Shown here one piece after another: positions 17,872-26,890 of a stretch of DNA of 64,000 nucleotides. The stretch spans positions 49,404 through 113,403 of the forward strand of contig CATECQ010000001.1 of the NCBI GenBank assembly GCA_949498985.1, read 5' to 3'. Both the position numbers and the translations under genes were made by a program. The notes beneath the pieces were generated by a model. The model made no database searches and was not told the origin of the DNA. It was given only the letters and a program-made list of their open reading frames with translations. Source of the DNA: Glaciecola sp. HTCC2999 (GTDB lineage: Bacteria > Pseudomonadota > Gammaproteobacteria > Enterobacterales > Alteromonadaceae). Position 1 is the stretch's first letter; each line of letters starts with the position of its first letter.

Positions 17872-19212
17872 TTGACATTTTCTGACCTGAATCTTGATCA
17901 CCGTATTGTGACTACGCTGACGAATAAACATTTTACTGAACCAACGCCAGTACAGGCCAATACCATTCCATATGCTATGGTTGGTAAAGATATTTTATGT
18001 TGCAGTAAAACGGGCTCGGGCAAAACTTTTGCATTTGTTTTACCTATTATCCATCGGTTAATGAATCAAAAATCATTTGCCAAACGTGATGCACGGGCTT
18101 TGATTTTGGCTCCGACTAGAGAACTAGCTAAACAAGTTTATTTAGAAGTGCGAGCATTAGTCTCTACCCTTCCCCTTAAAGCCCAGCTTGTTGTGGGCGG
18201 TGAAAATTTTAATGATCAGGTAAAAGCATTGCGTCATAACCCACAGATTATTGTTGGAACAGCCGGACGCGTTGCTGACCATCTATCGGGTCGGACCGTT
18301 TTTTTAAACGGTCTAGAAATACTCGTTTATGATGAAGCCGATCGTATGCTAGATTTGGGCTTTGCCCAACAACTATTAGAAATTAACCAAGCTGCAGATC
18401 ACCGTAAACGACAAACCATGTTATTTTCTGCCACTCTTGATAGTCCATCACTCACTCACCTTACTGATACATTGTTAAAGCAACCTGCGAAGATTATGTT
18501 GGACAGCAGCTTTACGGTTCACAGCGATATCACACAACAATGGTATTTTGCCGATCATATCGAGCATAAACACGCACTGTTGAAAGCGATATTAAAAGAA
18601 GTTGAACATAACCAAGCGATTGTGTTTTGTGCAACTCGTGAAGATACGGTTAAACTAAGAGATTTACTCAACGAAGCTGACCTAGATGCGATTGCTTTAA
18701 GTGGAGATTTGCTTCAAAACCAACGTGCTCATGTGATGTCCAGCTTTATATCGGGTCAACACTCAGTACTCGTTACAACCGACGTCGCTTCACGTGGATT
18801 AGATATGAAGAAAGTTTCTTTAGTTGTGAATTTTGATTTGCCTAAATTGGCTGAAGAATATGTTCATAGGATTGGACGTACCGGCCGTGCAGGGGCAAAA
18901 GGGTTAGCAATTGCATTCGTTGGGCCTAGAGACTGGACAGCATTCACACATATTCAACGTAACGTAGGGAATGATATTACCATTGAATCTCACCCACTAT
19001 TGTCGGCTAAATTTTCTGGATACCAGGTTTCAAACAACAAGCCGAAAAACACAAGTGTATCCCAGAATAATCCCATGAAGACCGTCAAAAAAGTACCGAA
19101 AAAACGTGTAGACACATCACAAGGGGTCGATGTGGGCCACGTGATGATAAAACGTAAACCCAGAAATGAAATTAACTTAGATGATGATACTTTGGGAGAG
19201 GGTGAGGATTAG
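17872..19212 (+). CDS. DEAD-box ATP-dependent RNA helicase
   Basis: A 446-residue DEAD-box helicase. In order: the Q-motif (PTPVQANTIP), Walker A SKTGSGKT, APTRELA, the DEAD box in LVYDEADRMLDLG, SAT, then the second RecA domain with TTDVASRGLDM and HRIGRTGRAG. The C-terminal tail (about 390-446) is basic and then acidic. The start could be ATG at 17866 (only one base from AAGGG) or TTG at 17872; I prefer the TTG because AAGGG then lies six bases ahead and MTFSDLNLDH is the usual family N-terminus. It is near SrmB/RhlE-type enzymes but the subtype is not clear. Confidence 0.9.
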   Translation: MTFSDLNLDHRIVTTLTNKHFTEPTPVQANTIPYAMVGKDILCCSKTGSGKTFAFVLPIIHRLMNQKSFAKRDARALILAPTRELAKQVYLEVRALVSTLPLKAQLVVGGENFNDQVKALRHNPQIIVGTAGRVADHLSGRTVFLNGLEILVYDEADRMLDLGFAQQLLEINQAADHRKRQTMLFSATLDSPSLTHLTDTLLKQPAKIMLDSSFTVHSDITQQWYFADHIEHKHALLKAILKEVEHNQAIVFCATREDTVKLRDLLNEADLDAIALSGDLLQNQRAHVMSSFISGQHSVLVTTDVASRGLDMKKVSLVVNFDLPKLAEEYVHRIGRTGRAGAKGLAIAFVGPRDWTAFTHIQRNVGNDITIESHPLLSAKFSGYQVSNNKPKNTSVSQNNPMKTVKKVPKKRVDTSQGVDVGHVMIKRKPRNEINLDDDTLGEGED

Positions 19213-19454
19213 TATTCCCACCATCCTTCTTGCCACCATTGAACGAACTCAACAAAATCAATTGAACCATCATGGTTATTGTCAATTAAATTAAACCCTT
19301 CTTCTACCGCGGATACTTTGGTTTTAGGACTTAATACTGTTAATAACTCAATAAATTCAGGTAGCTCAATCAAGCCATTCCCATCTTTATCAAAAAAATT
19401 AAATTCTGCACGAATGTCCGCTAATTGTTGTTCTGATAACTTAATATCTTTCAT
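19209..19454 (-). CDS. Small EF-hand calcium-binding protein
   Basis: An 81-residue protein made almost wholly of two EF-hands. Loop 1, residues 22-33, DKDGNGLIELPE, and loop 2, residues 58-69, DNNHDGSIDFVE, both have acidic or polar ligands at positions 1, 3, 5 and 12, so calcium binding is likely. There is no signal peptide, so it appears cytoplasmic; its partner is unknown. I chose the ATG at 19454 because the longer frame adds unlike residues. Its stop overlaps that of the convergent helicase by 3 bases. Confidence 0.78.
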   Translation of the reverse strand: MKDIKLSEQQLADIRAEFNFFDKDGNGLIELPEFIELLTVLSPKTKVSAVEEGFNLIDNNHDGSIDFVEFVQWWQEGWWEY

Positions 19455-19531
19455 AATAAAACGCTTACTTATGAATAATGAATTTGTTCCTATCATACCC
19501 TATTCATGAGCAGCAACAACTAACCAAAAGA

Positions 19532-20527
19532 CTAAATATTCGTCTTTCCCATTGCTTCTCTTCTAGCTCGACGTTCTGCACCTTTATCTTGACGGCGTTT
19601 TTTCATCGCATTATGTGCATCACTACCGACATGAGATTCATTACGTAGTTGCGCCAGTTGTACCTGTTTTTCACGTTCACGAAAGCGCGCAATTTGATCT
19701 TCACTATGAGTCCCTGCACATTTCGGGCAGGCAACACCGGCTTCAAACTCAGGTGACGCCTTATCTGCTTCTGTTATCGGTAAACGGCAGGCATAACACT
19801 GATCATAAATACTTTTTTCAAGATCATGATTCACTGCTACACGATTATCAAAAACAAAACAATCACCTTCCCACAAACTCTCTTCTTTGGGAACGTCTTC
19901 AAGGTACTGCAAAATGCCACCTTCAAGGTGATACACTTCATCAAAACCTTGTTCTTTTAAGTAAGCTGTCGATTTCTCACAACGGATACCACCAGTACAA
20001 AACATCGCCACCTTTTTATGTTTAGCGGGATCTAAGTTGTCTTTTACATACTGTGGAAATTCTCTAAAACTATCAGTTTTAGGATCTACAGCATGCTTAA
20101 ATGTGCCAATTTCGATTTCATAATCGTTACGAGTATCAATGACAGTCACATCGGGATCCGCTATCAAAGCATTCCAGTCTGAGGGCTTAACATAAGACCC
20201 AACAGTTCTTAACGGATCAATTCCTTGGACGCCCATGGTCACAATTTCTTTTTTTAGTTTTACCTTGGTACGGTAAAATGGTGCTTCATCATGCAACGAT
20301 TCTTTCGTCGATACTGGACACAAGCGACTGTCTGCATTGATATAGGTTAATAGATTATCAATCCCCTTTCGAGGACCTGATATAGTGCCATTAATCCCTT
20401 CATGGGCCAGTATTAAAGTACCTTTGATATGATTGTTGAGCATAACGTCAAGAAGTGGTTGACGCATTTCTTTGTAATTTTCAAGCGTGACAAATTTGTA
20501 CAGCGCACAAACGATTATTTGGGACAT
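19532..20527 (-). CDS. trhO: tRNA uridine(34) 5-hydroxylase TrhO (YceA, rhodanese family)
   Basis: A 331-residue TrhO protein. An N-terminal ferredoxin-like domain contains [11 protein letters not shown] (about 41-51); a rhodanese domain follows with the catalytic loop [10 protein letters not shown], Cys177 being the expected active residue; a Cys-rich zinc site (CYACRLP and CPKC) lies near the end. E. coli TrhO uses oxygen to make 5-hydroxyuridine at the wobble position of some tRNAs. The basic tail is typical. It stands alone with its own promoter in 20528-20610. Confidence 0.92.
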   Translation of the reverse strand: MSQIIVCALYKFVTLENYKEMRQPLLDVMLNNHIKGTLILAHEGINGTISGPRKGIDNLLTYINADSRLCPVSTKESLHDEAPFYRTKVKLKKEIVTMGVQGIDPLRTVGSYVKPSDWNALIADPDVTVIDTRNDYEIEIGTFKHAVDPKTDSFREFPQYVKDNLDPAKHKKVAMFCTGGIRCEKSTAYLKEQGFDEVYHLEGGILQYLEDVPKEESLWEGDCFVFDNRVAVNHDLEKSIYDQCYACRLPITEADKASPEFEAGVACPKCAGTHSEDQIARFREREKQVQLAQLRNESHVGSDAHNAMKKRRQDKGAERRARREAMGKTNI

Positions 20528-20614
20528 ATTAGATTTCCTTGCGAATTGGAGCGTAAGTCCAGAGCAAATTTAAGTGTGAGGATTATACTGAAGATATTAG
20601 ACTAATGCGAATAA

Positions 20615-20635
20615 AACCTTACATTTTGTAAGGTT
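20615..20635 (-). terminator. Terminator of the PTPS-like gene
   Basis: AACCTTACA (20615-20623) and TGTAAGGTT (20627-20635) form a perfect 9-bp stem with a 3-base loop, 24 bases past the stop. On the minus strand the stem ends in TTTT followed by ATT. Confidence 0.55.
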
Positions 20636-20658
20636 CTTACCGGACACAATTAAAATAC

Positions 20659-21537
20659 CTAGATTTCGCTTTCAACAATTGCGCCTTTGCCGACACCCTC
20701 ATAAGCAATGACCTTGAGATGTTTAGCATTCGTTCGTTGCCCTTGTTGTTCAAGTAAGTACTGAGCTAAACATTCTACTGTTGAATCTCTATCAACAATT
20801 TCACATTCACTCTTTGCAATGGCCATTTCAAAATAACCTTGTGAAGATTCATAAGCAAAAGCCACGTGTGTGGTGTTATTAATTCCACCAAAATTAGATT
20901 GTAATAAATCCACACTAACTTGGTCTTCAAGTGAACCAATATAGATATCAGCCCAACGTTTAGCCCAATATTCTTCAGCTTCTAATGATTCTTCGCCATC
21001 TTCAAAAATAGATACTTTAGAACGATGCCCATGAGCAATTCGTTGACAGTTTCCATCATGTTTTTTAAGACCATGCGTATAATGATAAAATGGCGTATTG
21101 ATAACTTCGGCGCGCAGTATTAACTCTATACCAGCCACGTTATCTGGTAGATGTAATGCTAGTACATCTTTCAGATACGCACCTACGCTTTGCATGGTTA
21201 TCGCATCAGCATAAATAAAAGCATATGCTTCATCAGGACAATATAGATGTATCGATTGATCATTGGGTCGATGGAAATTTACCTTCACCATATCATCACA
21301 TAGATGTGTAATATCCGTAAAACGATGTTCAGCAGGAACTAGTAATTTGTGGTCAATATATTGATCGATGAGACCTTTGAGCTGTTTTTTAACAATCCCA
21401 AAGTCTTGCACCATACTTTCTTCATTTAATTGACCAGCAAGCACCACATCCACTATCCAGCTTTCACCTACCATACCGCGTTCTGGACACAGGTAAGAAA
21501 AATCCATCACAGTTAAATCATTCACAAATAAGTGCAT
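20659..21537 (-). CDS. Two-domain 6-pyruvoyl-tetrahydropterin synthase/QueD-like protein
   Basis: A 292-residue protein about twice the length of QueD. The second half has the family's active-site layout: His155, Cys164 and the paired His169/His171 in NCQRIAHGHRSKV, the zinc ligands and catalytic Cys of the PTPS fold. The first half resembles the same fold (Cys17 and a following beta strand) but has GMVGE where the HGH should be, so it looks like a degenerate duplicate. Such long forms are known in Vibrio and Shewanella relatives. A role in a 6-carboxytetrahydropterin (queuosine) or other pterin pathway is inferred; no other que gene is near. Confidence 0.75.
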   Translation of the reverse strand: MHLFVNDLTVMDFSYLCPERGMVGESWIVDVVLAGQLNEESMVQDFGIVKKQLKGLIDQYIDHKLLVPAEHRFTDITHLCDDMVKVNFHRPNDQSIHLYCPDEAYAFIYADAITMQSVGAYLKDVLALHLPDNVAGIELILRAEVINTPFYHYTHGLKKHDGNCQRIAHGHRSKVSIFEDGEESLEAEEYWAKRWADIYIGSLEDQVSVDLLQSNFGGINNTTHVAFAYESSQGYFEMAIAKSECEIVDRDSTVECLAQYLLEQQGQRTNAKHLKVIAYEGVGKGAIVESEI

Positions 21538-21549
21538 TGCTTCGTCTCG

Positions 21550-22632
21550 TTAGTCGATATCAGCTTTGGATAGCTGATCTTTTAAATTTGGTGGTATCCC
21601 TTTGATAACAAGAGTATCCGTTACAGGATCGTAGTGTACTTTATCTCCTAGTAAATTACGATCAAAGCTCAACGTGATGCCGCCGCCTTGTCCAGTAAAC
21701 TTAGCAAGAGGTTTTAAGGCTGCTCGGTCTGGTTGAAACACAGGCTCTAATGGTTGGTCTAGATGAGCGTTAAACACACTAAAATCTGATTGTTGCTCTT
21801 CATTTCTAGGTAATTTGGTAGAGAGCTCTGCCACATTAATGTCTTCGCCAGATGCTATTTTTTGCTTATAGTAATCAGCAACAATACCACGAGATACATG
21901 CTTTTCTTCTGTCGATAATTGCTCAGTCGCTAGATAGTCATCGACTTGTGCAATCAGTTGTTTATTCTGAGCTTTAATATCTACTTTTTCTTCACAGCCA
22001 ACAAAACGCATAAAGAAATCGGATACTTTACGGCCCATACGTCCTTTGATAAAACTGATGTAACGATGCAACTCGGGCTGAATCGAATATTGAGTCAAAT
22101 CAATCCGCACGGCTAGTTGCATTTTAGGCACATCTAAATGATCAGAATAACTCAACTCTAATTCATCAGTGACTTCGACATGTTGTTTGGTGTTTAATAA
22201 GGCTATTAACAAATATTCTGTGGCTAAAAATTCATAATGAACAAATACAATATAGCCTGTTTCTACTAAACCATCTTCAACCAATGCTTTGATCAATAAC
22301 TGACTACCACCTTTAGATAATGCGATGAAATGCTCAGCATCGGTAATTCCATCACCTAACAAATCTTTAAATGAAGGGTTTGAAACAACAGAGGAGACAG
22401 ACTCATGGTCATTAGTATTATCTTCAGTAGTGCCATTTATCAGATGTTCTGAGATGGCAAACCCCCCCACTCCTTTACCTGGTTTAGCGCTAAAAGCTTG
22501 GTTAATTTCATGGGCTAATGTTTCAGTAGATTGAGTCACATCAAAACAAGCTTGCTTTGGCGTTAGTTCGAGACGCTGCTGGGCGTTTATGGATAATTGA
22601 TGCATCACAAAATGCTTGATAATGGCACTCAT
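21550..22632 (-). CDS. yejK: Nucleoid-associated protein YejK
   Basis: A 360-residue YejK/NdpA family protein (E. coli 335). Seen: the N-terminal IIKHFVMHQLSINAQ pattern, ISFIKGRMGRKVSDFFMRF in the middle, and the C-terminal ITLSFDRNLLG with IKGIPPNLKDQL. It is found with the nucleoid and binds DNA, and in E. coli it interacts with gyrase and topoisomerase IV. The ATG at 22632 is preferred over one 15 codons earlier, as it gives the normal N-terminus. A polar insert near residues 75-95 (ENTTEDNTNDHES-like) accounts for the extra length. It is divergent from yejL, as in E. coli. Confidence 0.88.
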   Translation of the reverse strand: MSAIIKHFVMHQLSINAQQRLELTPKQACFDVTQSTETLAHEINQAFSAKPGKGVGGFAISEHLINGTTEDNTNDHESVSSVVSNPSFKDLLGDGITDAEHFIALSKGGSQLLIKALVEDGLVETGYIVFVHYEFLATEYLLIALLNTKQHVEVTDELELSYSDHLDVPKMQLAVRIDLTQYSIQPELHRYISFIKGRMGRKVSDFFMRFVGCEEKVDIKAQNKQLIAQVDDYLATEQLSTEEKHVSRGIVADYYKQKIASGEDINVAELSTKLPRNEEQQSDFSVFNAHLDQPLEPVFQPDRAALKPLAKFTGQGGGITLSFDRNLLGDKVHYDPVTDTLVIKGIPPNLKDQLSKADID

Positions 22633-22747
22633 GGTAAATTCACTGTTGGTGATAATCGTGAATGCTATTATAATCAATATTAATCATATAGTTCAGATAT
22701 TTTAAAGTGTCTGTACTTAATTACATTCAAATAAAGAGTGAACCCTT

Positions 22748-22963
22748 ATGCCACAACAATCTCAGTATAATGATGCCCAATTCGAAATGATTCTAAATGA
22801 TGTTTTAGCATGTTTAGAAAAGCATCAAACCACTCGAGATTTATCCTTAATGGTGCTTGGCAATGCTGTTACTCATATATTCTCACAACAAGTTGATGAA
22901 CGTATCCGTTCTCAGATGGTCGAACAATTTTGTTCAGTACTAACACGCAGTGTGAAGGGATAA
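22748..22963 (+). CDS. yejL: YejL family protein (DUF1414)
   Basis: A 71-residue helical protein of the YejL family: QYNDAQFEMILNDVLACLEKH at the start and LMVLGNAVTHIF in the middle are typical. The function is unknown; the E. coli structure is a small helical dimer. It sits between divergent yejK and downstream yejM with a 3-base gap, the conserved order, so cotranscription with yejM is likely. Confidence 0.88.
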   Translation: MPQQSQYNDAQFEMILNDVLACLEKHQTTRDLSLMVLGNAVTHIFSQQVDERIRSQMVEQFCSVLTRSVKG

Positions 22964-22966
22964 TTA

Positions 22967-24523
22967 ATGATATTTGCTGAGTCGCCTCGCCGTCAAACAG
23001 TGTCGAGATTAGTGAGCTGGGGGCATTGGTTTGCCTTTTTTAATATCATATTAGCGTTGGTCATCACGTCTATTTATGTTTTTTCAACCCCGCTTCCACA
23101 AACCTTGTTAGGTCAGATATTTCTAATTGCAAATTGGTTTGGACATATCAGTTTCATTACCTTCATTGGCTTTGTAATACTTATATTACCTTTATGTTAC
23201 GCCTTGGATAATACACGTTTTGTAAAGACTTATGCCTCTTTTGTCTCGGCATTAGGACTCGCCTTGCTGGCGTTTGATGCGTTATTGTTTAATCGGACAG
23301 GTTTACATCTTAGCCTCAGTTCAAGTGAGCTCATTGTGAATGAAACTAGCTCACAGATTGCCGCATTTAAATGGCAAGAATGGAGCTTCTTTTGCTTGTT
23401 ATTTATTGTCTGGTTTGGCTTTCAACTACTCATGGCCAATGCGTTGTGGAAACGTATAGAACGCTTTAGTCGTCGTCGTATAGGCCAATCAGTGATTGGT
23501 TTATTCTTAATTAGTTTTGTTGGCTCTCATGCGATGCATGTATGGGCTGATGCGCGCTTGTACCAACCTATTATGCAACAAGATAATATGTTTCCTTTAT
23601 CTTACCCTGCTACTGCCAAGACAACGCTTTCTCGTTATGGCATTTTAGATTTGGCTGATTACGCACAACAAAAATCACTTCAATTCACCTATAATATCGA
23701 TAAATTAGATTACCCCAAAGAGCCGTTATACTGCCCTATTGCGCAAGATAAAACCTGGTTAGTTATCTATTTGACCGAAGCCGTAGAGTTTAACAATGCC
23801 GTATCTCAAAATTGGTCTACAACTGATTATTTCCGACCTAATAATAGTATTGAAAGCTTAGTCAAAACCAGTTTATTTAGCTTACCCAACTTATATCACC
23901 AATATTTAACGAATATGACGCCCGTTATTTTGGATGTACTGTCAGGTTATAAATTACCTATCAATATCTACAGCCCTTCTAATACCGGTTTGTCTAATCA
24001 CAAAACCTCGACCTGGGATTTTGCAGAATTACAAGCGGCAGTCAGTAAAGATATAACGAAACCCAGTGTGACATTTGCATATGTCAATGCTCAACAATGG
24101 CAACTAATAGCGGACAATGTATTGGCTCTTCCTAACAATAGTCACCTACATCACGTATTGATCTTGAATCCCTCTTCGGTTTCTAACCCACTAGGCACAG
24201 TATTAAGTAATCGTGAACTGATGGCTAATGTGATGCTTGATGAAGATATTGTGCCGAGTATTTTTGCTAACTTAGGTTGTGATGTGGCGATTACACATTA
24301 TTCAACCGGACAAAATATTTTTGCAACAACACGGGACTGGCAAATTACGACTCAAAATGATGCGGTTATTTTGATTAATGATAATACCTTGACTGAGATT
24401 AAACGTAATGGATTAACCGAAGTCAGATCGTCGATTACGGGAAATAAGTTAAATCAAACATTAAATACTGATATGTTTAATCGTTCAATCAAGCATCTAA
24501 GTCAATTTTCACAAATCAAATGA
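22967..24523 (+). CDS. yejM: YejM/PbgA-like inner-membrane protein, short and degenerate C-terminal domain
   Basis: A 518-residue membrane protein. About five hydrophobic segments in residues 20-195 match the DUF3413 membrane domain of YejM, which in E. coli senses periplasmic lipopolysaccharide and controls LpxC turnover via LapB. The periplasmic part follows (about 200-518). It is shorter than E. coli YejM (586), and the usual sulfatase-like landmarks (for example the segment of Asn/Thr-rich metal-site remnants, and the strand after WLVIYL) are hard to find. Context (yejK, yejL) supports orthology. Its last 22 bases overlap the convergent gmhB. Confidence 0.72.
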   Translation: MIFAESPRRQTVSRLVSWGHWFAFFNIILALVITSIYVFSTPLPQTLLGQIFLIANWFGHISFITFIGFVILILPLCYALDNTRFVKTYASFVSALGLALLAFDALLFNRTGLHLSLSSSELIVNETSSQIAAFKWQEWSFFCLLFIVWFGFQLLMANALWKRIERFSRRRIGQSVIGLFLISFVGSHAMHVWADARLYQPIMQQDNMFPLSYPATAKTTLSRYGILDLADYAQQKSLQFTYNIDKLDYPKEPLYCPIAQDKTWLVIYLTEAVEFNNAVSQNWSTTDYFRPNNSIESLVKTSLFSLPNLYHQYLTNMTPVILDVLSGYKLPINIYSPSNTGLSNHKTSTWDFAELQAAVSKDITKPSVTFAYVNAQQWQLIADNVLALPNNSHLHHVLILNPSSVSNPLGTVLSNRELMANVMLDEDIVPSIFANLGCDVAITHYSTGQNIFATTRDWQITTQNDAVILINDNTLTEIKRNGLTEVRSSITGNKLNQTLNTDMFNRSIKHLSQFSQIK

Positions 24524-25119
24524 AGACATTCTGTTAATTCACTGATTAGATGTAAGGTCGTGTAATTAGAATTTTGGGATAAAATATGACCCGCGGCCTC
24601 ATTCTCTAAGGAAGATGTTAACCAGAAACCTGAATAGAGTTTCGCGGCAATTGCGCATTCCATATCAGTTCGATTATCCCCAACTAATATTGATAACTCT
24701 AAATTAAAATCATGATCTTCTGCTGCTTGTATCAGCATTCCAGGCTTAGGTTTACGACATAAACAATCTTGGGTGTATGCGCCGTCGCCGGCCGAGGGGT
24801 GATGTGGACAATAATACGTTTGCGTAACATGCACACCTAGTTCATTTAACTGTGTACACATCCAATGGTTTAATATCAGAAAATCATCTTCTGTATACAT
24901 ACCACGAGCGATCCCAGATTGATTAGTTACCACAACGACCTGAAATCCAAGAGACTGAACGTGTATCATCACATCGATAATACCATCCATAAACTCAAAT
25001 TGATTAATGGTATGTACATATCCATGATTGACATTAATGATGCCATCACGATCAAAGAAAGCGGCTTTTTTTAAGCCATCCTTAGATACTGCATCTAAAT
25101 TACGTTCAATAGGTAACAT
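24502..25119 (-). CDS. gmhB: D-glycero-beta-D-manno-heptose 1,7-bisphosphate 7-phosphatase GmhB
   Basis: A 205-residue HAD-family phosphatase for ADP-heptose synthesis, needed for the lipopolysaccharide inner core. Seen: the catalytic FFDRDGIINVNHGYVH, VVVTNQSGIARG, the zinc-binding loop CPHHPSAGDG...CLCRKPKPG, and the C-terminal VGDNRTDMECA. The N-terminus has about 20 residues before the DxD motif, slightly longer than usual; no better start is seen. It lies 8 bases after rlmA and overlaps yejM at the 3' end. Confidence 0.92.
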   Translation of the reverse strand: MLPIERNLDAVSKDGLKKAAFFDRDGIINVNHGYVHTINQFEFMDGIIDVMIHVQSLGFQVVVVTNQSGIARGMYTEDDFLILNHWMCTQLNELGVHVTQTYYCPHHPSAGDGAYTQDCLCRKPKPGMLIQAAEDHDFNLELSILVGDNRTDMECAIAAKLYSGFWLTSSLENEAAGHILSQNSNYTTLHLISELTECLHLICEN

Positions 25120-25127
25120 GCAATTCC

Positions 25128-25970
25128 TCAGTGATGCTCTAGATGTTGATAAACATAAATTTTAAACGCGATGGTTAAAGGAATGTCGCTATTTATACAT
25201 GCATTTCGTTTATGTTCTGTCGCACTATGTGCATAAGGTGTCATAGCCATAAGTTGTGCTTTTTCATCAGGAGACAACACTAAAGTAAAACTCACATCGT
25301 ATTCATGCACTAAAGGTAAACCTTCTTCAGGCTGAGGTGAATGAGCTTGATTGTCAGTATATAAGATAGTTTTAAATTCTTGTAAGTGCTGACTGTTGGG
25401 CACCACCTGGTACCATAAACCACCGTTTTTAAGAATTCGGAAAGCTTCAGTTTTCGGTATTGGAGCAAATACTTGTAATAACACATCAACACTTTGTGCA
25501 CTAACCGGTAATTGAAAGGAAGAAGCGACGATATATTGATGCTTTGAGTCTAATGAATGCGCTTGCTTGGCCGCTCTGATAACTGCATTTTTAGATATAT
25601 CATTACCGCAATAAGTGATATTAAATTCGGCTAAAATCCGATTCAATTGACGTAAATAATATCCTTCGCCACAACCCGCATCAAACATACAATATGAATT
25701 ATCTAATGTTAAACGCCCTTTAAGGTCTTTAGCAATCGTTTCTATTAAAGGTGAATAATGATGAGCATTGAGAAATAATTCACGTGCTTTGACCATATTT
25801 TTGTCATCACCCGGGTCTAATGACTGCTTAAATTGAACCGGTAACAAATTGACATAGCCTTGTTTGGCGACATCAAAGCTATGTGATTGTTTACAACGCC
25901 AGCTATTATTAACACTAACAGGGTCATCGGGTCTATGTAATGCAGAAGTACAAATTGGGCATTGCCACAT
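25128..25970 (-). CDS. rlmA: 23S rRNA (guanine745-N1)-methyltransferase RlmA
   Basis: A 280-residue methyltransferase. The N-terminal zinc site is Cys4, Cys7, Cys26 and His30, and SFDVAKQGYVNLL follows, a hallmark of RlmA. The SAM-binding motif is FDAGCGEGYYLR near residue 95. It methylates G745 in helix 35 of 23S rRNA. The ATG at 25970 is chosen because it begins at MWQCPIC; the open frame goes 19 codons further without similarity. gmhB follows after 8 bases. Confidence 0.9.
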   Translation of the reverse strand: MWQCPICTSALHRPDDPVSVNNSWRCKQSHSFDVAKQGYVNLLPVQFKQSLDPGDDKNMVKARELFLNAHHYSPLIETIAKDLKGRLTLDNSYCMFDAGCGEGYYLRQLNRILAEFNITYCGNDISKNAVIRAAKQAHSLDSKHQYIVASSFQLPVSAQSVDVLLQVFAPIPKTEAFRILKNGGLWYQVVPNSQHLQEFKTILYTDNQAHSPQPEEGLPLVHEYDVSFTLVLSPDEKAQLMAMTPYAHSATEHKRNACINSDIPLTIAFKIYVYQHLEHH

Positions 25971-26070
25971 GAATATAACTCTTAAGGTTAACCAGATAAC
26001 TATTTTATCAAAAAATAGCTCATTCACCTATTGGCAATTCATTGAACACCCGAAATGTTTAATTGAGTCT

Positions 26071-26868
26071 TTATTCGAAGTTACGCCCTCGCTTGATAGC
26101 GATCGTATCAATATAGGCATGCCAAGAGGCATAACCAATAATCGGCATTAAAATGATGAATCCGATAAAACCTGTTACAAATCCCATTGCAACAACAGAG
26201 AAAATAATTGCAGCCCAAATTAACATGGGGATTTTATTTGACCAAACAGCATTAATACTCGTTAGAACAGCTGTCGCTAAATCAACTTTACGTTCCATCA
26301 ATATCGGTTGAGTAAACGCTGTTAAGAAAAATACCACTGCAGTGAAAAATGCCCCAATGACAGTACCGATGACTAAAAAAGGGAATAAATTATTCAAATT
26401 AGGGTCAAGGTACTGGGGATAAAAAGCATGCAATAAAGCTGCAACCCTAAGCCAGAATATCATCATAATCATCAGCATTAAGCCAAAAGCCCACTCGTTG
26501 ACAGCATTGCGTTTAATGGCTCTCAGAGAATGACGTATTGTGGGCTGATGTTGTTTTTCAAATTCCCAAGCCACATCGTATAGACCAGCAGCCAAAAATG
26601 GCCCTAACATCATAAAGCAGACTAAAGCTGGCAATATGACAAGATGCCAACCTGTCAGAGCCACCATAACACTTATTCCCCAGGGTATAAGTGCGAACAT
26701 AATTCCATAAAATACGGTTATCACTGGAGCCTGGCGTGCATCTTGCAACCCCAAAGACAACCATTTAATGGGGTCACCCACATCTAATTCTCTGCATGGA
26801 ATAACCCGCGAAATACCACTTTGTGTGATTGCATTTTCGGGTAATTTCTCAAATTCTTTTGACATCAA
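26071..26868 (-). CDS. DUF2189 multi-pass inner-membrane protein
   Basis: A 265-residue protein with about six hydrophobic segments between residues 45 and 250. Family features of DUF2189 are seen: RVIPCRELDVGDPIKWLSLG near the N-terminus, GLYDVAWEFEKQHQPT after the second helix, and WHAYIDTIA at the C-end. It is common in alpha- and gammaproteobacteria, often near cytochrome oxidase genes, with unknown function. No oxidase gene is near here; the next gene upstream encodes the LRAT-like protein. Confidence 0.8.
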   Translation of the reverse strand: MMSKEFEKLPENAITQSGISRVIPCRELDVGDPIKWLSLGLQDARQAPVITVFYGIMFALIPWGISVMVALTGWHLVILPALVCFMMLGPFLAAGLYDVAWEFEKQHQPTIRHSLRAIKRNAVNEWAFGLMLMIMMIFWLRVAALLHAFYPQYLDPNLNNLFPFLVIGTVIGAFFTAVVFFLTAFTQPILMERKVDLATAVLTSINAVWSNKIPMLIWAAIIFSVVAMGFVTGFIGFIILMPIIGYASWHAYIDTIAIKRGRNFE

Positions 26869-26890
26869 TCTATCCTTAAATCTAGGTGAG

